From Flavobacteriaceae bacterium CG2_30_34_30 (GTDB taxonomy: Bacteria > Bacteroidota > Bacteroidia > Flavobacteriales > Flavobacteriaceae): a stretch of 45,731 bases of DNA. Location of the stretch: positions 1 through 45,731 of the forward strand of contig MNYN01000035.1 in the NCBI GenBank assembly GCA_001873105.1. Direction: 5' to 3'. Below are positions 33,986 to 41,343 of the stretch, piece by piece (position 1 is the first letter of the stretch; the number at the start of each line of letters is the position of its first letter). The notes under the pieces were generated by a model. That model saw only the letters and a list, made by a program, of their open reading frames with translations, did no database searches and had not been told where the DNA came from. Made by a program: the position numbers and the translations under genes.

Positions 33986-35478
33986 TGATGGAAACCGATG
34001 TATTAATTATAGGCTCCGGAATTGCTGGTCTAGCCTTTGCCATAAAAATAGCTGAACGAAAACCCAATACAACGATTTGTTTGGTAACCAAAGCCGATGG
34101 TTTTGAATCGAATACAAAGTATGCGCAAGGTGGTATTGCCGCTGTGATGGACAATATCACCGCTTCTTTTGAATCGCACATAAAGGATACTATTAAGGCA
34201 GGAAAGGGTTTTTGTAATGTTGAAACGGTATCCTTGGTGATAAAAAAAGCACCTCTTCGCCTTAAAGAACTCATAAAATGGGGAACTTCTTTTGATAAAA
34301 CCGAAAATGGCAACTGGGATTTAGGATTGGAAGGTGGACATAGTGTTGCTAGAATTTTACACCACAAAGATCAAACCGGTTGGGCACTAGAAAAAGCGTT
34401 ACTCAATAAAATGGCAGAGTTTAAAAACATATTTTTCTTTACCGATTTATTTGCTTCTAAACTTCTAGTAAAAAACAATCTCTGTACTGGTGCTATTTTC
34501 TTAGATAGAACTACAAATCATCCTTATGCTATTCATGCAAAAATCATCTATATAGCAACGGGTGGCAGCGGACAAGTATTCGAAAAAACAACCAATCCAA
34601 CCATAGCAACCGGTGATGGCGTAGCTATGGCATATCGTGCCGGAGCTCGTGTAGAGCACATGGCATTTTATCAGTTTCATCCTACTGCTTTGGCTGTAGA
34701 AGAAGTAAATCCATCCTTTTTAATTTCAGAAGCAGTACGAGGTTTTGGTGCGTATTTAATAAATGCAAAAGGTAAACGATTTGTTTTTGACTACCATCCG
34801 GATGGTGAACTTGCTACGCGTGATATCGTAAGTGAAGCCATTTTCAAAGAATTACTTCGGACAGGCGAAAAACACGTGTTTTTAGATTGCCGACATCTAG
34901 ATAAAACCTTATTTTTTAAGCATTTTCCAAACATTGTACACCAATGCAAAAATTTAGATATTGATGTGTTTCTGGATCTTATACCTGTTGCGCCGGCTGC
35001 ACATTATCAATGTGGTGGCATTGCCGTAAACAAACAAGCTAGAACATCCATACATAATTTATATGCCAATGGCGAATGTGCAGCTACAGGACTGCACGGC
35101 GCTAATAGACTAGCTTCTAACTCACTATTAGAAGCCGTTGTGTTTGCCCATGAAGCTGCTTGTGATGTGGCAAAAAGATTGCCTTTCATTTCAATTGTAA
35201 AAGAGGAAATACATTCTCTCCTTAAAAACGAAAAATTTGACACGAAAGAATCTAATAGAAATACAAATTTAAAAAAACAATTACGCCACTGGATGTATCA
35301 ATATTATCTTCATACATGTTTGGGGCAAGACCTTTCTTTCATTAGAAAAGAAATATCAAATATTCAGCAAAAAATAGAGAAAAATTTTGTTCAATATAAC
35401 CAAAATATACCAGCCATTGAACTAAGAAACATGAGTTGTATTGCTACTTTAATAACCAAACTACAAAACAATGAGTAA
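33985..35478 (+). CDS. nadB: L-aspartate oxidase
   Basis: A 497-residue FAD enzyme oxidising L-aspartate to iminoaspartate, the substrate passed to NadA. It can use fumarate instead of oxygen as acceptor, so it works anaerobically. Dinucleotide motif: LIIGSGIAGLAFAIKIAE at the N-terminus; then KYAQGGIAAV, RILHHKDQTG, and the flavin-proximal LHGANRLASNSLLEA (about residues 370-384). A second ATG at 33988 is equally possible. It starts within the nadA stop and its 3' end overlaps the norC start by 8 bp, so an NO-reductase-type cytochrome is translated from a NAD-synthesis operon. Confidence 0.95.
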   Translation: MMETDVLIIGSGIAGLAFAIKIAERKPNTTICLVTKADGFESNTKYAQGGIAAVMDNITASFESHIKDTIKAGKGFCNVETVSLVIKKAPLRLKELIKWGTSFDKTENGNWDLGLEGGHSVARILHHKDQTGWALEKALLNKMAEFKNIFFFTDLFASKLLVKNNLCTGAIFLDRTTNHPYAIHAKIIYIATGGSGQVFEKTTNPTIATGDGVAMAYRAGARVEHMAFYQFHPTALAVEEVNPSFLISEAVRGFGAYLINAKGKRFVFDYHPDGELATRDIVSEAIFKELLRTGEKHVFLDCRHLDKTLFFKHFPNIVHQCKNLDIDVFLDLIPVAPAAHYQCGGIAVNKQARTSIHNLYANGECAATGLHGANRLASNSLLEAVVFAHEAACDVAKRLPFISIVKEEIHSLLKNEKFDTKESNRNTNLKKQLRHWMYQYYLHTCLGQDLSFIRKEISNIQQKIEKNFVQYNQNIPAIELRNMSCIATLITKLQNNE

Positions 35479-35878
35479 ACTTATTTTGATGGTGTTTTTA
35501 GTCTTAAGTATTGCATTTTTGCTATTTTCCTCCAGCATTTATGCGGACGATGCAGTTTATATAAAGAAACCTGTTGCTTATGATGCAAACCTTCAAAAAG
35601 AGGGTCGGTTGGTTTGGCAAAAAAACAATTGCCATGTCTGTCACCAACTTTATGGCTTGGGTGGTTTTTTGGGTCCTGATTTAACCAATGTTGCAGAAAA
35701 GGGATATAATTATATGGATACTTTTTTAAAGGTTGGCGTCAACTCTATGCCCATCTTTAATCTAACCAAAGAAGAAAAACTCCACCTTTTTGAATTTCTA
35801 AAAGCCACTAACGCCAGTGGCTCTGCAAATCCTAAAGATTATAAAATTTTAATGGATGGTATGATTGTTCAAAAATGA
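35471..35878 (+). CDS. norC: NorC-like membrane-anchored cytochrome c
   Basis: A 135-residue cytochrome with an uncleaved-looking N-terminal helix (residues 3-24) and one periplasmic cytochrome c domain. The heme motif is C54-H-V-C57-H58, followed by QLYGLGGFLGPDLTNV, close to the NorC pattern after its CxxCH; the Met ligand is probably in SMPIF. Members pass electrons to the NorB subunit of nitric oxide reductase. It overlaps nadB by 8 bp, and a norB-like gene follows after 123 bp containing its own promoter. The cytochrome thus can be made from both the NAD operon and read-through. Confidence 0.85.
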   Translation: MSKLILMVFLVLSIAFLLFSSSIYADDAVYIKKPVAYDANLQKEGRLVWQKNNCHVCHQLYGLGGFLGPDLTNVAEKGYNYMDTFLKVGVNSMPIFNLTKEEKLHLFEFLKATNASGSANPKDYKILMDGMIVQK

Positions 35879-35906
35879 TTTGGTTTCAGATTCTGACTCT
35901 AAATCA

Positions 35907-35952
35907 AATGATATTTGTCATAAAATAAATATTTTTGGGGGTGCTACCTTCA
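35907..35952 (+). promoter_or_regulatory. CRP/FNR-type operator and promoter of the norB-like gene
   Basis: AATGA-TATTTG-TCATA (35907-35922), centre 35914.5, has one mismatch. TACCTTCA (35945-35952) is the -7 candidate, 30.5 bp from the centre, one base more than the other copies. The start codon is at 36002. Confidence 0.6.
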
Positions 35953-36001
35953 ATTTTTATTAAAAAACCTAAAAGCTTAATGCTGGTTAATTATTAGTAG
36001 T

Positions 36002-37318
36002 ATGAAATTATCAAAAAATACGGGCACATTATTTCTTCTTACCGGATTAGGGTTATTTTTTGCCAGCATTATTTTCGGATTTTTAGCTTCCATAATTTAC
36101 CAATATCCCGAATTTTTAAAAGACAGTCTCGGTCTCATAAAATTACGGCCCATGCACGTCTCGGCGGCTTTATTTTGGATACTTGTTGCGGCAACAGGAG
36201 CTATTTATAAGTCGCTCGCTATTTTAACAAAAAAAGATTCCTATCCACTACTTCAAAAAATACATTGGGGGCTTTGGATTTTTTCTTTACTTGGTATTTT
36301 CTATTGTTATGCCACAGGTAATTTTGGCGGACGAGAATACTGGGAATATCCGCCTGTGTTTGCTATTCCCATCGGCCTTGCTTGGTTGCTCTTTTTACTT
36401 ATCTTCTTTTTAAAAGTAAAATCCATCAAAAAATGGCCTGTCTATGTTTGGATGTGGATGACAGGAATTGTGTATTTTCTGTTTATTTTCATTGAAAATT
36501 ACTTCTGGGTAATTCCCTATTTTAGAGAATCCTTTATAAAAGATATGGTAATTCAGTGGAAAGCTGCAGGAAGTATTGTAGGTGCTTATAATATGTTAGT
36601 ATATGGCAGTGTTTTTTTTATAATGGAACGCATCAGCAAGAAAGCACATACAGGTTTCAATAAATGGGCTTTTGCTCTTTTTTTTCTAAGCTTTTTTAAT
36701 ATGCTCTTTAATTGGGGACATCATTTGTATTTAGTTCCTACAAACGCTAGCATACACTATGCCGGGTATATTGTAAGCATGACAGAATGGGTGTTTTTTA
36801 TAAAAATAATATACAACTGGAAAAAACAAGTTACAGAGGCTGAGGCTTTTTACCATTATTATCCTTATCGATTTATCCTTGCTTTTAACTTCTGGTTGTT
36901 TTTTAATTTGACACTTGCCTTATTTATGTCAATTCCCGTCATTAATTTGTACATGCACGGGACACATTTTATAACGGCACACGCTATGGGTACTACCATT
37001 GGTATCAATACCATGATTTTGCTAGCCGCTCTTTTTTTCTTTTTGGTTCCAAAAAAAGAACACCATCAATCTCAATTATTAAATACAGGGTTTTGGGGTA
37101 TTCAAATTTCTTTGCTGGTTTTCCTTCTTTCCTTAATGGCAATGGGTTTTGTAAAAAGTATATGGTTTTTTGAAGAGCCACAAGCCCAATTTGCTGAAAT
37201 GATGGCACGAATGAAACCATTTACATTACTTTTTATTTTCTCTGGATTTAGTCTATTTCTTTCCTTTTTAGGAGTTATTTCCGGTTTCGTTTTTATGCTT
37301 TTCAAAAAACATCCTTAA
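36002..37318 (+). CDS. norB: NorB-like heme-copper oxidase superfamily protein with altered active site
   Basis: A 438-residue protein with about 12 helices, homologous to the catalytic subunit of nitric oxide reductase, which reduces 2 NO to N2O. An ungapped alignment by eye to cNOR through GREYWEYPP (GREFLEQP in cNOR) keeps H52 (heme b), H240/H241 (FeB), E262 (the E280 position) and H327 (heme b3). However, the third FeB histidine (H207) is Q185, E211 is A189, and the second heme-b ligand (H349) is M329, next to an extra H322. It is not a cbb3 oxidase. It follows the NorC-like gene and has a CRP/FNR-type promoter. NO reduction is the likely role, by an unusual site; activity is unproven. 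Confidence 0.75.
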   Translation: MKLSKNTGTLFLLTGLGLFFASIIFGFLASIIYQYPEFLKDSLGLIKLRPMHVSAALFWILVAATGAIYKSLAILTKKDSYPLLQKIHWGLWIFSLLGIFYCYATGNFGGREYWEYPPVFAIPIGLAWLLFLLIFFLKVKSIKKWPVYVWMWMTGIVYFLFIFIENYFWVIPYFRESFIKDMVIQWKAAGSIVGAYNMLVYGSVFFIMERISKKAHTGFNKWAFALFFLSFFNMLFNWGHHLYLVPTNASIHYAGYIVSMTEWVFFIKIIYNWKKQVTEAEAFYHYYPYRFILAFNFWLFFNLTLALFMSIPVINLYMHGTHFITAHAMGTTIGINTMILLAALFFFLVPKKEHHQSQLLNTGFWGIQISLLVFLLSLMAMGFVKSIWFFEEPQAQFAEMMARMKPFTLLFIFSGFSLFLSFLGVISGFVFMLFKKHP

Positions 37319-37392
37319 ATCTTCCTTTAAAATAATTTTTTTGATGATTACACGGCTACATTGATAGACATTTTTTATGCTTTATTGCCCTA

Positions 37393-37437
37393 TATGACTG
37401 CAATCATAATCTAAAAAAAGCATCTAACCTACCTTTG
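37393..37437 (+). promoter_or_regulatory. CRP/FNR-type operator and distal promoter of nirK
   Basis: TATGA-CTGCAA-TCATA (37393-37408), centre 37400.5, is exactly 29.5 bp before TACCTTTG (37430-37437), a perfect TAnnTTTG. This is the clearest operator-promoter pair in the window, but it leaves a leader of about 175 nt before nirK. Confidence 0.82.
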
Positions 37438-37541
37438 AATAAATTAAAGAAGTCTTTTAAATATGCTACATGAGCTTGAAAATTATTTTTTTGAGTAAAT
37501 AGGCTAAATAGTATTCATTTCAAAAATCAAACATAAACCAC

Positions 37542-37579
37542 TATCTTTGAAAATCCTAGACTACACGTTTTGGATTTTC
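37542..37579 (+). promoter_or_regulatory. Second -7 box and hairpin in the nirK leader
   Basis: TATCTTTG (37542-37549) matches the -7 consensus. It adjoins a hairpin: GAAAATCC (37549-37556) pairs with GGATTTTC (37572-37579), loop 15 bases. It may be a proximal promoter, a leader structure, or both. The rest of the 298-bp gap shows nothing else I can name. Confidence 0.45.
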
Positions 37580-37616
37580 CACAAACATTAAAAACCAAAC
37601 TATAAAAACCAATTCA

Positions 37617-39059
37617 ATGAAATTATTTCTATTTATAGCGCTTCTTTTCGTTGTTTCTATTGGAAACATATCGTGTGAAAAGACTAAAGAAAAGACAACA
37701 GCTTCTGAAGATATGAAAGCCTATGGAAGCTTAGTTGCAGAGCTTACTTCCCCTCCCAATGTACCTAAACCGGTAGGAAATCGTTCTGCAAAAAAATTAA
37801 TTATTGAAATGGAGATTCTTGAAAGAGAATCTGAAATAGCAAATGGTGTTACCTATTTGTTCTGGACATTTGGCGGGACTGTTCCCGGCTCATTTATTCG
37901 TGGAAGAGTGGGTGACGAAGTGGAGTTTACTCTTAAAAACCATCCTAACAACAGGCTACCTCACAATATCGATTTACATGCTGTTACCGGTCAAGGTGGT
38001 GGTGCTGAGGCTTCTTTTGTTGCACCGGGACACCAAAAAACATTTTCATTTAAACTACTAAATCCAGGTTTATATGTGTATCATTGTGCTACAGCTCCCG
38101 TAGGAATGCATATTGCTAACGGAATGTATGGACTTATTTTAGTAGAACCAAAAGGTGGATTACCTCCTGTTGATAAGGAATTTTACATAATGCAAGGCGA
38201 TTTTTATACCAAAGGAAAATTTGGTGAACCCGGAGAACAACCTTTTGATATGCAAAAAGCCATTGATGAAAATCCTGATTATGTACTATTCAACGGAAAA
38301 GTTGGAGGACTTACAGGCGACAATAAACTGCATGCAGAAGTAGGTGAAACCGTTCGACTTTTTGTAGGTAACGGAGGTCCTAATTTAGTATCCTCTTTTC
38401 ATGTGATTGGCGAAATTTTCGATAAGGTATTTGTAGATGGTGGCACCACTGTTTCTGAAAACATTCAAACCACCCTTATAGCTGCCGGAGGTGCTTCGGT
38501 AGTAGAATTTAAAGTAGAATCCCCTTCTGAATTAATTCTCGTGGATCACTCTATTTTCAGAGCTTTTAACAAGGGTGCTTTAGGCGTACTTAGTGTTTCC
38601 GGTAATAAAAATAAAACCGTTTTTGCCGGTGAGATTACCGAAGGAGTTTACCAACCTGAAGGAAGTGTTATTCAAGATTTGGATGTAGATGGAAAAACCA
38701 AATCTACAGAAGCTGGTGTCCCTTTAACCAAAGTAGAAAAAATGGAGCAGGGCAAAAATTTATTTAATGCTACCTGCGCTGCATGCCATTTACAGGATGG
38801 AAAAGGAATAGCCAATGCCTTCCCTCCATTAGCTAAATCAGATTACTTAAATAAAGATGTGGAGAGAGCTATTCATACCGTTATTTATGGACTAAGCGGT
38901 GAAGTTACCGTTAATGGAAATATCTATAATAGCATCATGCCTGCACAACAGTTTAGCGATTCTGAAACTGCTAGTATTTTAACCTATGTTTATAACAGCT
39001 GGGGTAATAATGGCACCGAAGTCACCGCAGAACAAGTTAAAAAAGTAAGAAATAACTAA
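37617..39059 (+). CDS. nirK: Copper nitrite reductase with C-terminal cytochrome c domain
   Basis: Reduces nitrite to NO in the periplasm. The 480-residue lipoprotein (lipobox GNISC) has two cupredoxin domains: HNIDLH carries type 1 His, Asp98-type and type 2 His; H156 and C157 (YHCATAP) bridge the type 2 and type 1 coppers, with H165 and M170 completing type 1; [11 protein letters not shown] holds the remaining type 2 His. From about residue 370 a class I cytochrome c domain follows (C387-A-A-C390-H391), giving a fused electron donor. It heads an operon with nirV, SCO and hemerythrin genes, overlapping nirV by one base (TAATG). Confidence 0.96.
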   Translation: MKLFLFIALLFVVSIGNISCEKTKEKTTASEDMKAYGSLVAELTSPPNVPKPVGNRSAKKLIIEMEILERESEIANGVTYLFWTFGGTVPGSFIRGRVGDEVEFTLKNHPNNRLPHNIDLHAVTGQGGGAEASFVAPGHQKTFSFKLLNPGLYVYHCATAPVGMHIANGMYGLILVEPKGGLPPVDKEFYIMQGDFYTKGKFGEPGEQPFDMQKAIDENPDYVLFNGKVGGLTGDNKLHAEVGETVRLFVGNGGPNLVSSFHVIGEIFDKVFVDGGTTVSENIQTTLIAAGGASVVEFKVESPSELILVDHSIFRAFNKGALGVLSVSGNKNKTVFAGEITEGVYQPEGSVIQDLDVDGKTKSTEAGVPLTKVEKMEQGKNLFNATCAACHLQDGKGIANAFPPLAKSDYLNKDVERAIHTVIYGLSGEVTVNGNIYNSIMPAQQFSDSETASILTYVYNSWGNNGTEVTAEQVKKVRNN

Positions 39060-39820
39060 TGAAACTCTTTTTCACCACCCTACTTATATGCTATACTCTT
39101 TTCACAAAAGGGCAAAACAACATGGCGTATGTTGCGGGTGGTAAATTTATACCGTTATACGGCTCGGTAGATAAAAACCCAATTCCTATCGCTCCATTTC
39201 TTATGGATAAAACCCCGGTAACCAACCAAGAATTTTTAGACTTCTTAATTAAATACCCAACATGGCAGCGCCAAAAAGTAAAAAAAATATTTGCCGGTGA
39301 AAATTATTTAGAAAAATGGACGTCAGACACTAATTTTCCTAAGGAATTACAAAATAGTCCTGTAACACAAATCTCTTGGTTTGCCGCAAAAGAGTATTGC
39401 GAATGCGAAGGCAAGCGTTTACCCACTTTAAATGAATGGGAATTTGCTGCAATGGCAAGCCAAACAGAAATTGATGCTCGAAAAAATGAAGATTTCACTC
39501 GAGAAATATTAAGTGGTTATGAAACTCCAAATACCTATAAAAAAGAAGTAGGGATTTCAAAACCTAATTATTGGGGTATCTATGATTTACACAACATGGT
39601 TTGGGAATGGACCTTAGATTTTAATTCTATAATGATTTCAGGAGAAAATAGAGATAAAAATAACACCAACCTTTTTTGCGGTGCAGGAGCTTTAGGTGCA
39701 GATGATTTAATGAATTATGCCGCTTTTATGCGTTATGCTTTTAGAAGTAGTATTCAGGCAAATTTTTCAATTAACAGCCTTGGCTTTCGATGTGCTCTAG
39801 ACATTAAAGAAAAAATATAA
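39059..39820 (+). CDS. nirV: NirV-like SUMF1-fold protein
   Basis: A 253-residue exported protein (signal peptide about residues 1-19) with the formylglycine-generating/SUMF1 fold: MDKTPVTNQEFLDF, then PVTQISWFAAKEYCECEGKRLPTLNEWEFAA and YDLHNMVWEWTLDF. SUMF1-fold proteins called NirV sit directly after nirK in several denitrifiers, as here. The region where true formylglycine enzymes have their two active cysteines reads NYAAFMRYAFRSS with no cysteine, so sulfatase activation is unlikely. A part in NirK maturation is inferred from context only. It is translationally coupled to nirK. Confidence 0.85.
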   Translation: MKLFFTTLLICYTLFTKGQNNMAYVAGGKFIPLYGSVDKNPIPIAPFLMDKTPVTNQEFLDFLIKYPTWQRQKVKKIFAGENYLEKWTSDTNFPKELQNSPVTQISWFAAKEYCECEGKRLPTLNEWEFAAMASQTEIDARKNEDFTREILSGYETPNTYKKEVGISKPNYWGIYDLHNMVWEWTLDFNSIMISGENRDKNNTNLFCGAGALGADDLMNYAAFMRYAFRSSIQANFSINSLGFRCALDIKEKI

Positions 39821-39850
39821 TCGCATATTTTAATTTTTTAAAAAAATAAT

Positions 39851-40477
39851 ATGATAAAATCAACAAATATTCATTTGCTTAGTTGTCTTATCCTCTTTCT
39901 TTTAGGTTCATGTGCACAAAAAGAAAAAGAAAACAACACCCCTTTCGAAGCTAATATTTCTAAGGTTATACCTCTTAATGAAATGGATGAAATGTCTATC
40001 TACAATCTTCCCTCACAATGGAATACCCAAGACGGAAAGACTATTGAATTAAAGGATTTAAACGGAAATATTTTAGTGGCAGTAATGATTTATACTTCCT
40101 GTAAAGCAGCCTGCCCCAGGCTTGTTGCGGATATGCGTAATATTGATAAGAAAGTGGGAAGAAAAAACAAAAAAAATGTACTATACCTTTTAGTGAGCAT
40201 TGACCCGGTTACCGATACCCCGGAACGATTAAAACTATTTAGCAAGGAAAACAATATGGAAGAAAACTACTGGCTTTTTCTTCAGGGTACAGAAGATACT
40301 GTTAGAGAATTTGCTAATGTTTTGGCTGTAAAATACAATCAAATATCTCCCATCGATTTTTCACACTCCAACATCATAAGCGTGTTTGATGCACAGGGTG
40401 TTTTGCGCCATCAACAGGAAGGATTGGGTATAGACAATGAAGAAACCGTAGCTGAAATTATAAAACTAAGCAAATAA
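39851..40477 (+). CDS. SCO1/SenC family copper chaperone lipoprotein
   Basis: A 208-residue lipoprotein (lipobox LLGSC, Cys21) with a thioredoxin-like SCO fold. The copper site is CKAAC (Cys-x3-Cys) in VMIYTSCKAACPRLVADM, and the distal His is in DFSHSN near the C-terminus. The VSIDPVTDTPERLK segment is classic. SCO proteins deliver copper or adjust thiols for CuA assembly; in this operon the client is probably NirK or NosZ rather than an oxidase. The next gene starts on the base after its stop. Confidence 0.93.
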   Translation: MIKSTNIHLLSCLILFLLGSCAQKEKENNTPFEANISKVIPLNEMDEMSIYNLPSQWNTQDGKTIELKDLNGNILVAVMIYTSCKAACPRLVADMRNIDKKVGRKNKKNVLYLLVSIDPVTDTPERLKLFSKENNMEENYWLFLQGTEDTVREFANVLAVKYNQISPIDFSHSNIISVFDAQGVLRHQQEGLGIDNEETVAEIIKLSK

Positions 40478-40936
40478 ATGACAAAACCCATCAAAAGACA
40501 CATTGCATTGCAACCTTGGAGTAAAGACCATCATTACGGTTTATTGCTTAGTTGGAAAATAAAAAAAGGATTTTCATTAGGAATTGACCCGGAACGCATA
40601 AAAAAATACACCGATTGGTTTTGGGTAAATCACCTCATTCCTCACTTTGAAACGGAAGAACAATTTGTTTTTCCCATTTTAGGAAACGATAATTCATTAG
40701 TAAAACAAGCACTGGCCGAACACAAGCAACTGAAGTTTTTATTTGAAAAGGAAGATGCAATATCTGATACACTTTCAAAAATAGAAACCCTTTTAAATAA
40801 TCATATTCGCTTTGAAGAGCGCGTTCTTTTTAATGCCATACAAGAAATTGCTAATGAAAAAGAAGTGCAAATCCTTAATAAAGCGCATAACGGTTCAGAA
40901 GATTTTGGTCTTTGGGATGATGAATTTTGGATTTAA
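40478..40936 (+). CDS. Hemerythrin-domain protein
   Basis: A 152-residue cytoplasmic hemerythrin-like protein. Di-iron ligands fit the four-helix pattern: DHH near residue 19, HLIPHFETEEQFVFP, AEHKQL and NNHIRFEERVLF. It starts immediately after the SCO stop codon and so belongs to the nirK operon. With RIC at 29.5 kb this is the second hemerythrin-fold protein in the island; binding of NO or oxygen and protection of iron centres is the likely role, unproven. The tail DFGLWDDEFWI is distinctive. Confidence 0.88.
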   Translation: MTKPIKRHIALQPWSKDHHYGLLLSWKIKKGFSLGIDPERIKKYTDWFWVNHLIPHFETEEQFVFPILGNDNSLVKQALAEHKQLKFLFEKEDAISDTLSKIETLLNNHIRFEERVLFNAIQEIANEKEVQILNKAHNGSEDFGLWDDEFWI

Positions 40937-40991
40937 ATAGGTATCTTTAACTTCTTACTTTTCTTATACTTCTGCTTTTAAAAACAAAAAA

Positions 40992-41306
40992 ATGAGCGTT
41001 CCAAAATCTTATGAAACCGTAACCGAAGCTGTAAACGACCTCCAAAAAAGAGGCTATACTACCAATTTCTCCTTATGGACTGAAAAAGAATGCTTAATTT
41101 GCAATCAACCGTCTTTGTCCCTTTCACCGGAGGATTTTGAGATTGATGAACTATACCGTTTTGAAGGAATGACAGATCCTGGTGATGAAATGATTGTCAT
41201 GGCTATTTCTTCAGAAAAATACCAAGTAAAAGGGGTGGTTGTAAATGGTTTTGGTATGTATTCTGATGGTATTACTGCGAAAATCACCAAACTACTTACT
41301 AAATGA
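40992..41306 (+). CDS. Conserved 104-residue protein of unknown function
   Basis: A small acidic soluble protein of a family common in Bacteroidota (MSVPKSYETVTEAVNDLQKRGYTTNF...). Databases often label it phosphoribosylpyrophosphate synthetase, but it is far too short and has no PRPP-binding loop, so that name should not be carried over. The sequence shows two cysteines (ECLIC), a helix at the start and a strand-rich second half. A -7-like box (TATCTTTA, 40942-40949) precedes it, so it may be transcribed separately from nirK. Its stop overlaps nothing; the next gene begins 38 bp later. Confidence 0.75.
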   Translation: MSVPKSYETVTEAVNDLQKRGYTTNFSLWTEKECLICNQPSLSLSPEDFEIDELYRFEGMTDPGDEMIVMAISSEKYQVKGVVVNGFGMYSDGITAKITKLLTK

Positions 41307-41343
41307 CAAGCTTCATAAAAAATTTAGTGCATGTCCATTGCTA

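Noticed and set aside
36002-37318. Annotation as a cbb3-type cytochrome oxidase subunit I
   Set aside because: The closest by-eye match is NorB (GREYWEYPP, helix X HGTHFITAH), with a NorC partner; cbb3 helix VI and its cross-linked Tyr/His pattern are not seen.
39059-39820. Active formylglycine-generating enzyme and hence a hidden sulfatase system
   Set aside because: The active-site cysteines appear absent and no sulfatase gene is in the window; the position after nirK fits NirV.
40992-41306. Phosphoribosylpyrophosphate synthetase, a common database label for this family
   Set aside because: 104 residues with no PRPP or ATP loop; the label appears to be a propagated error.
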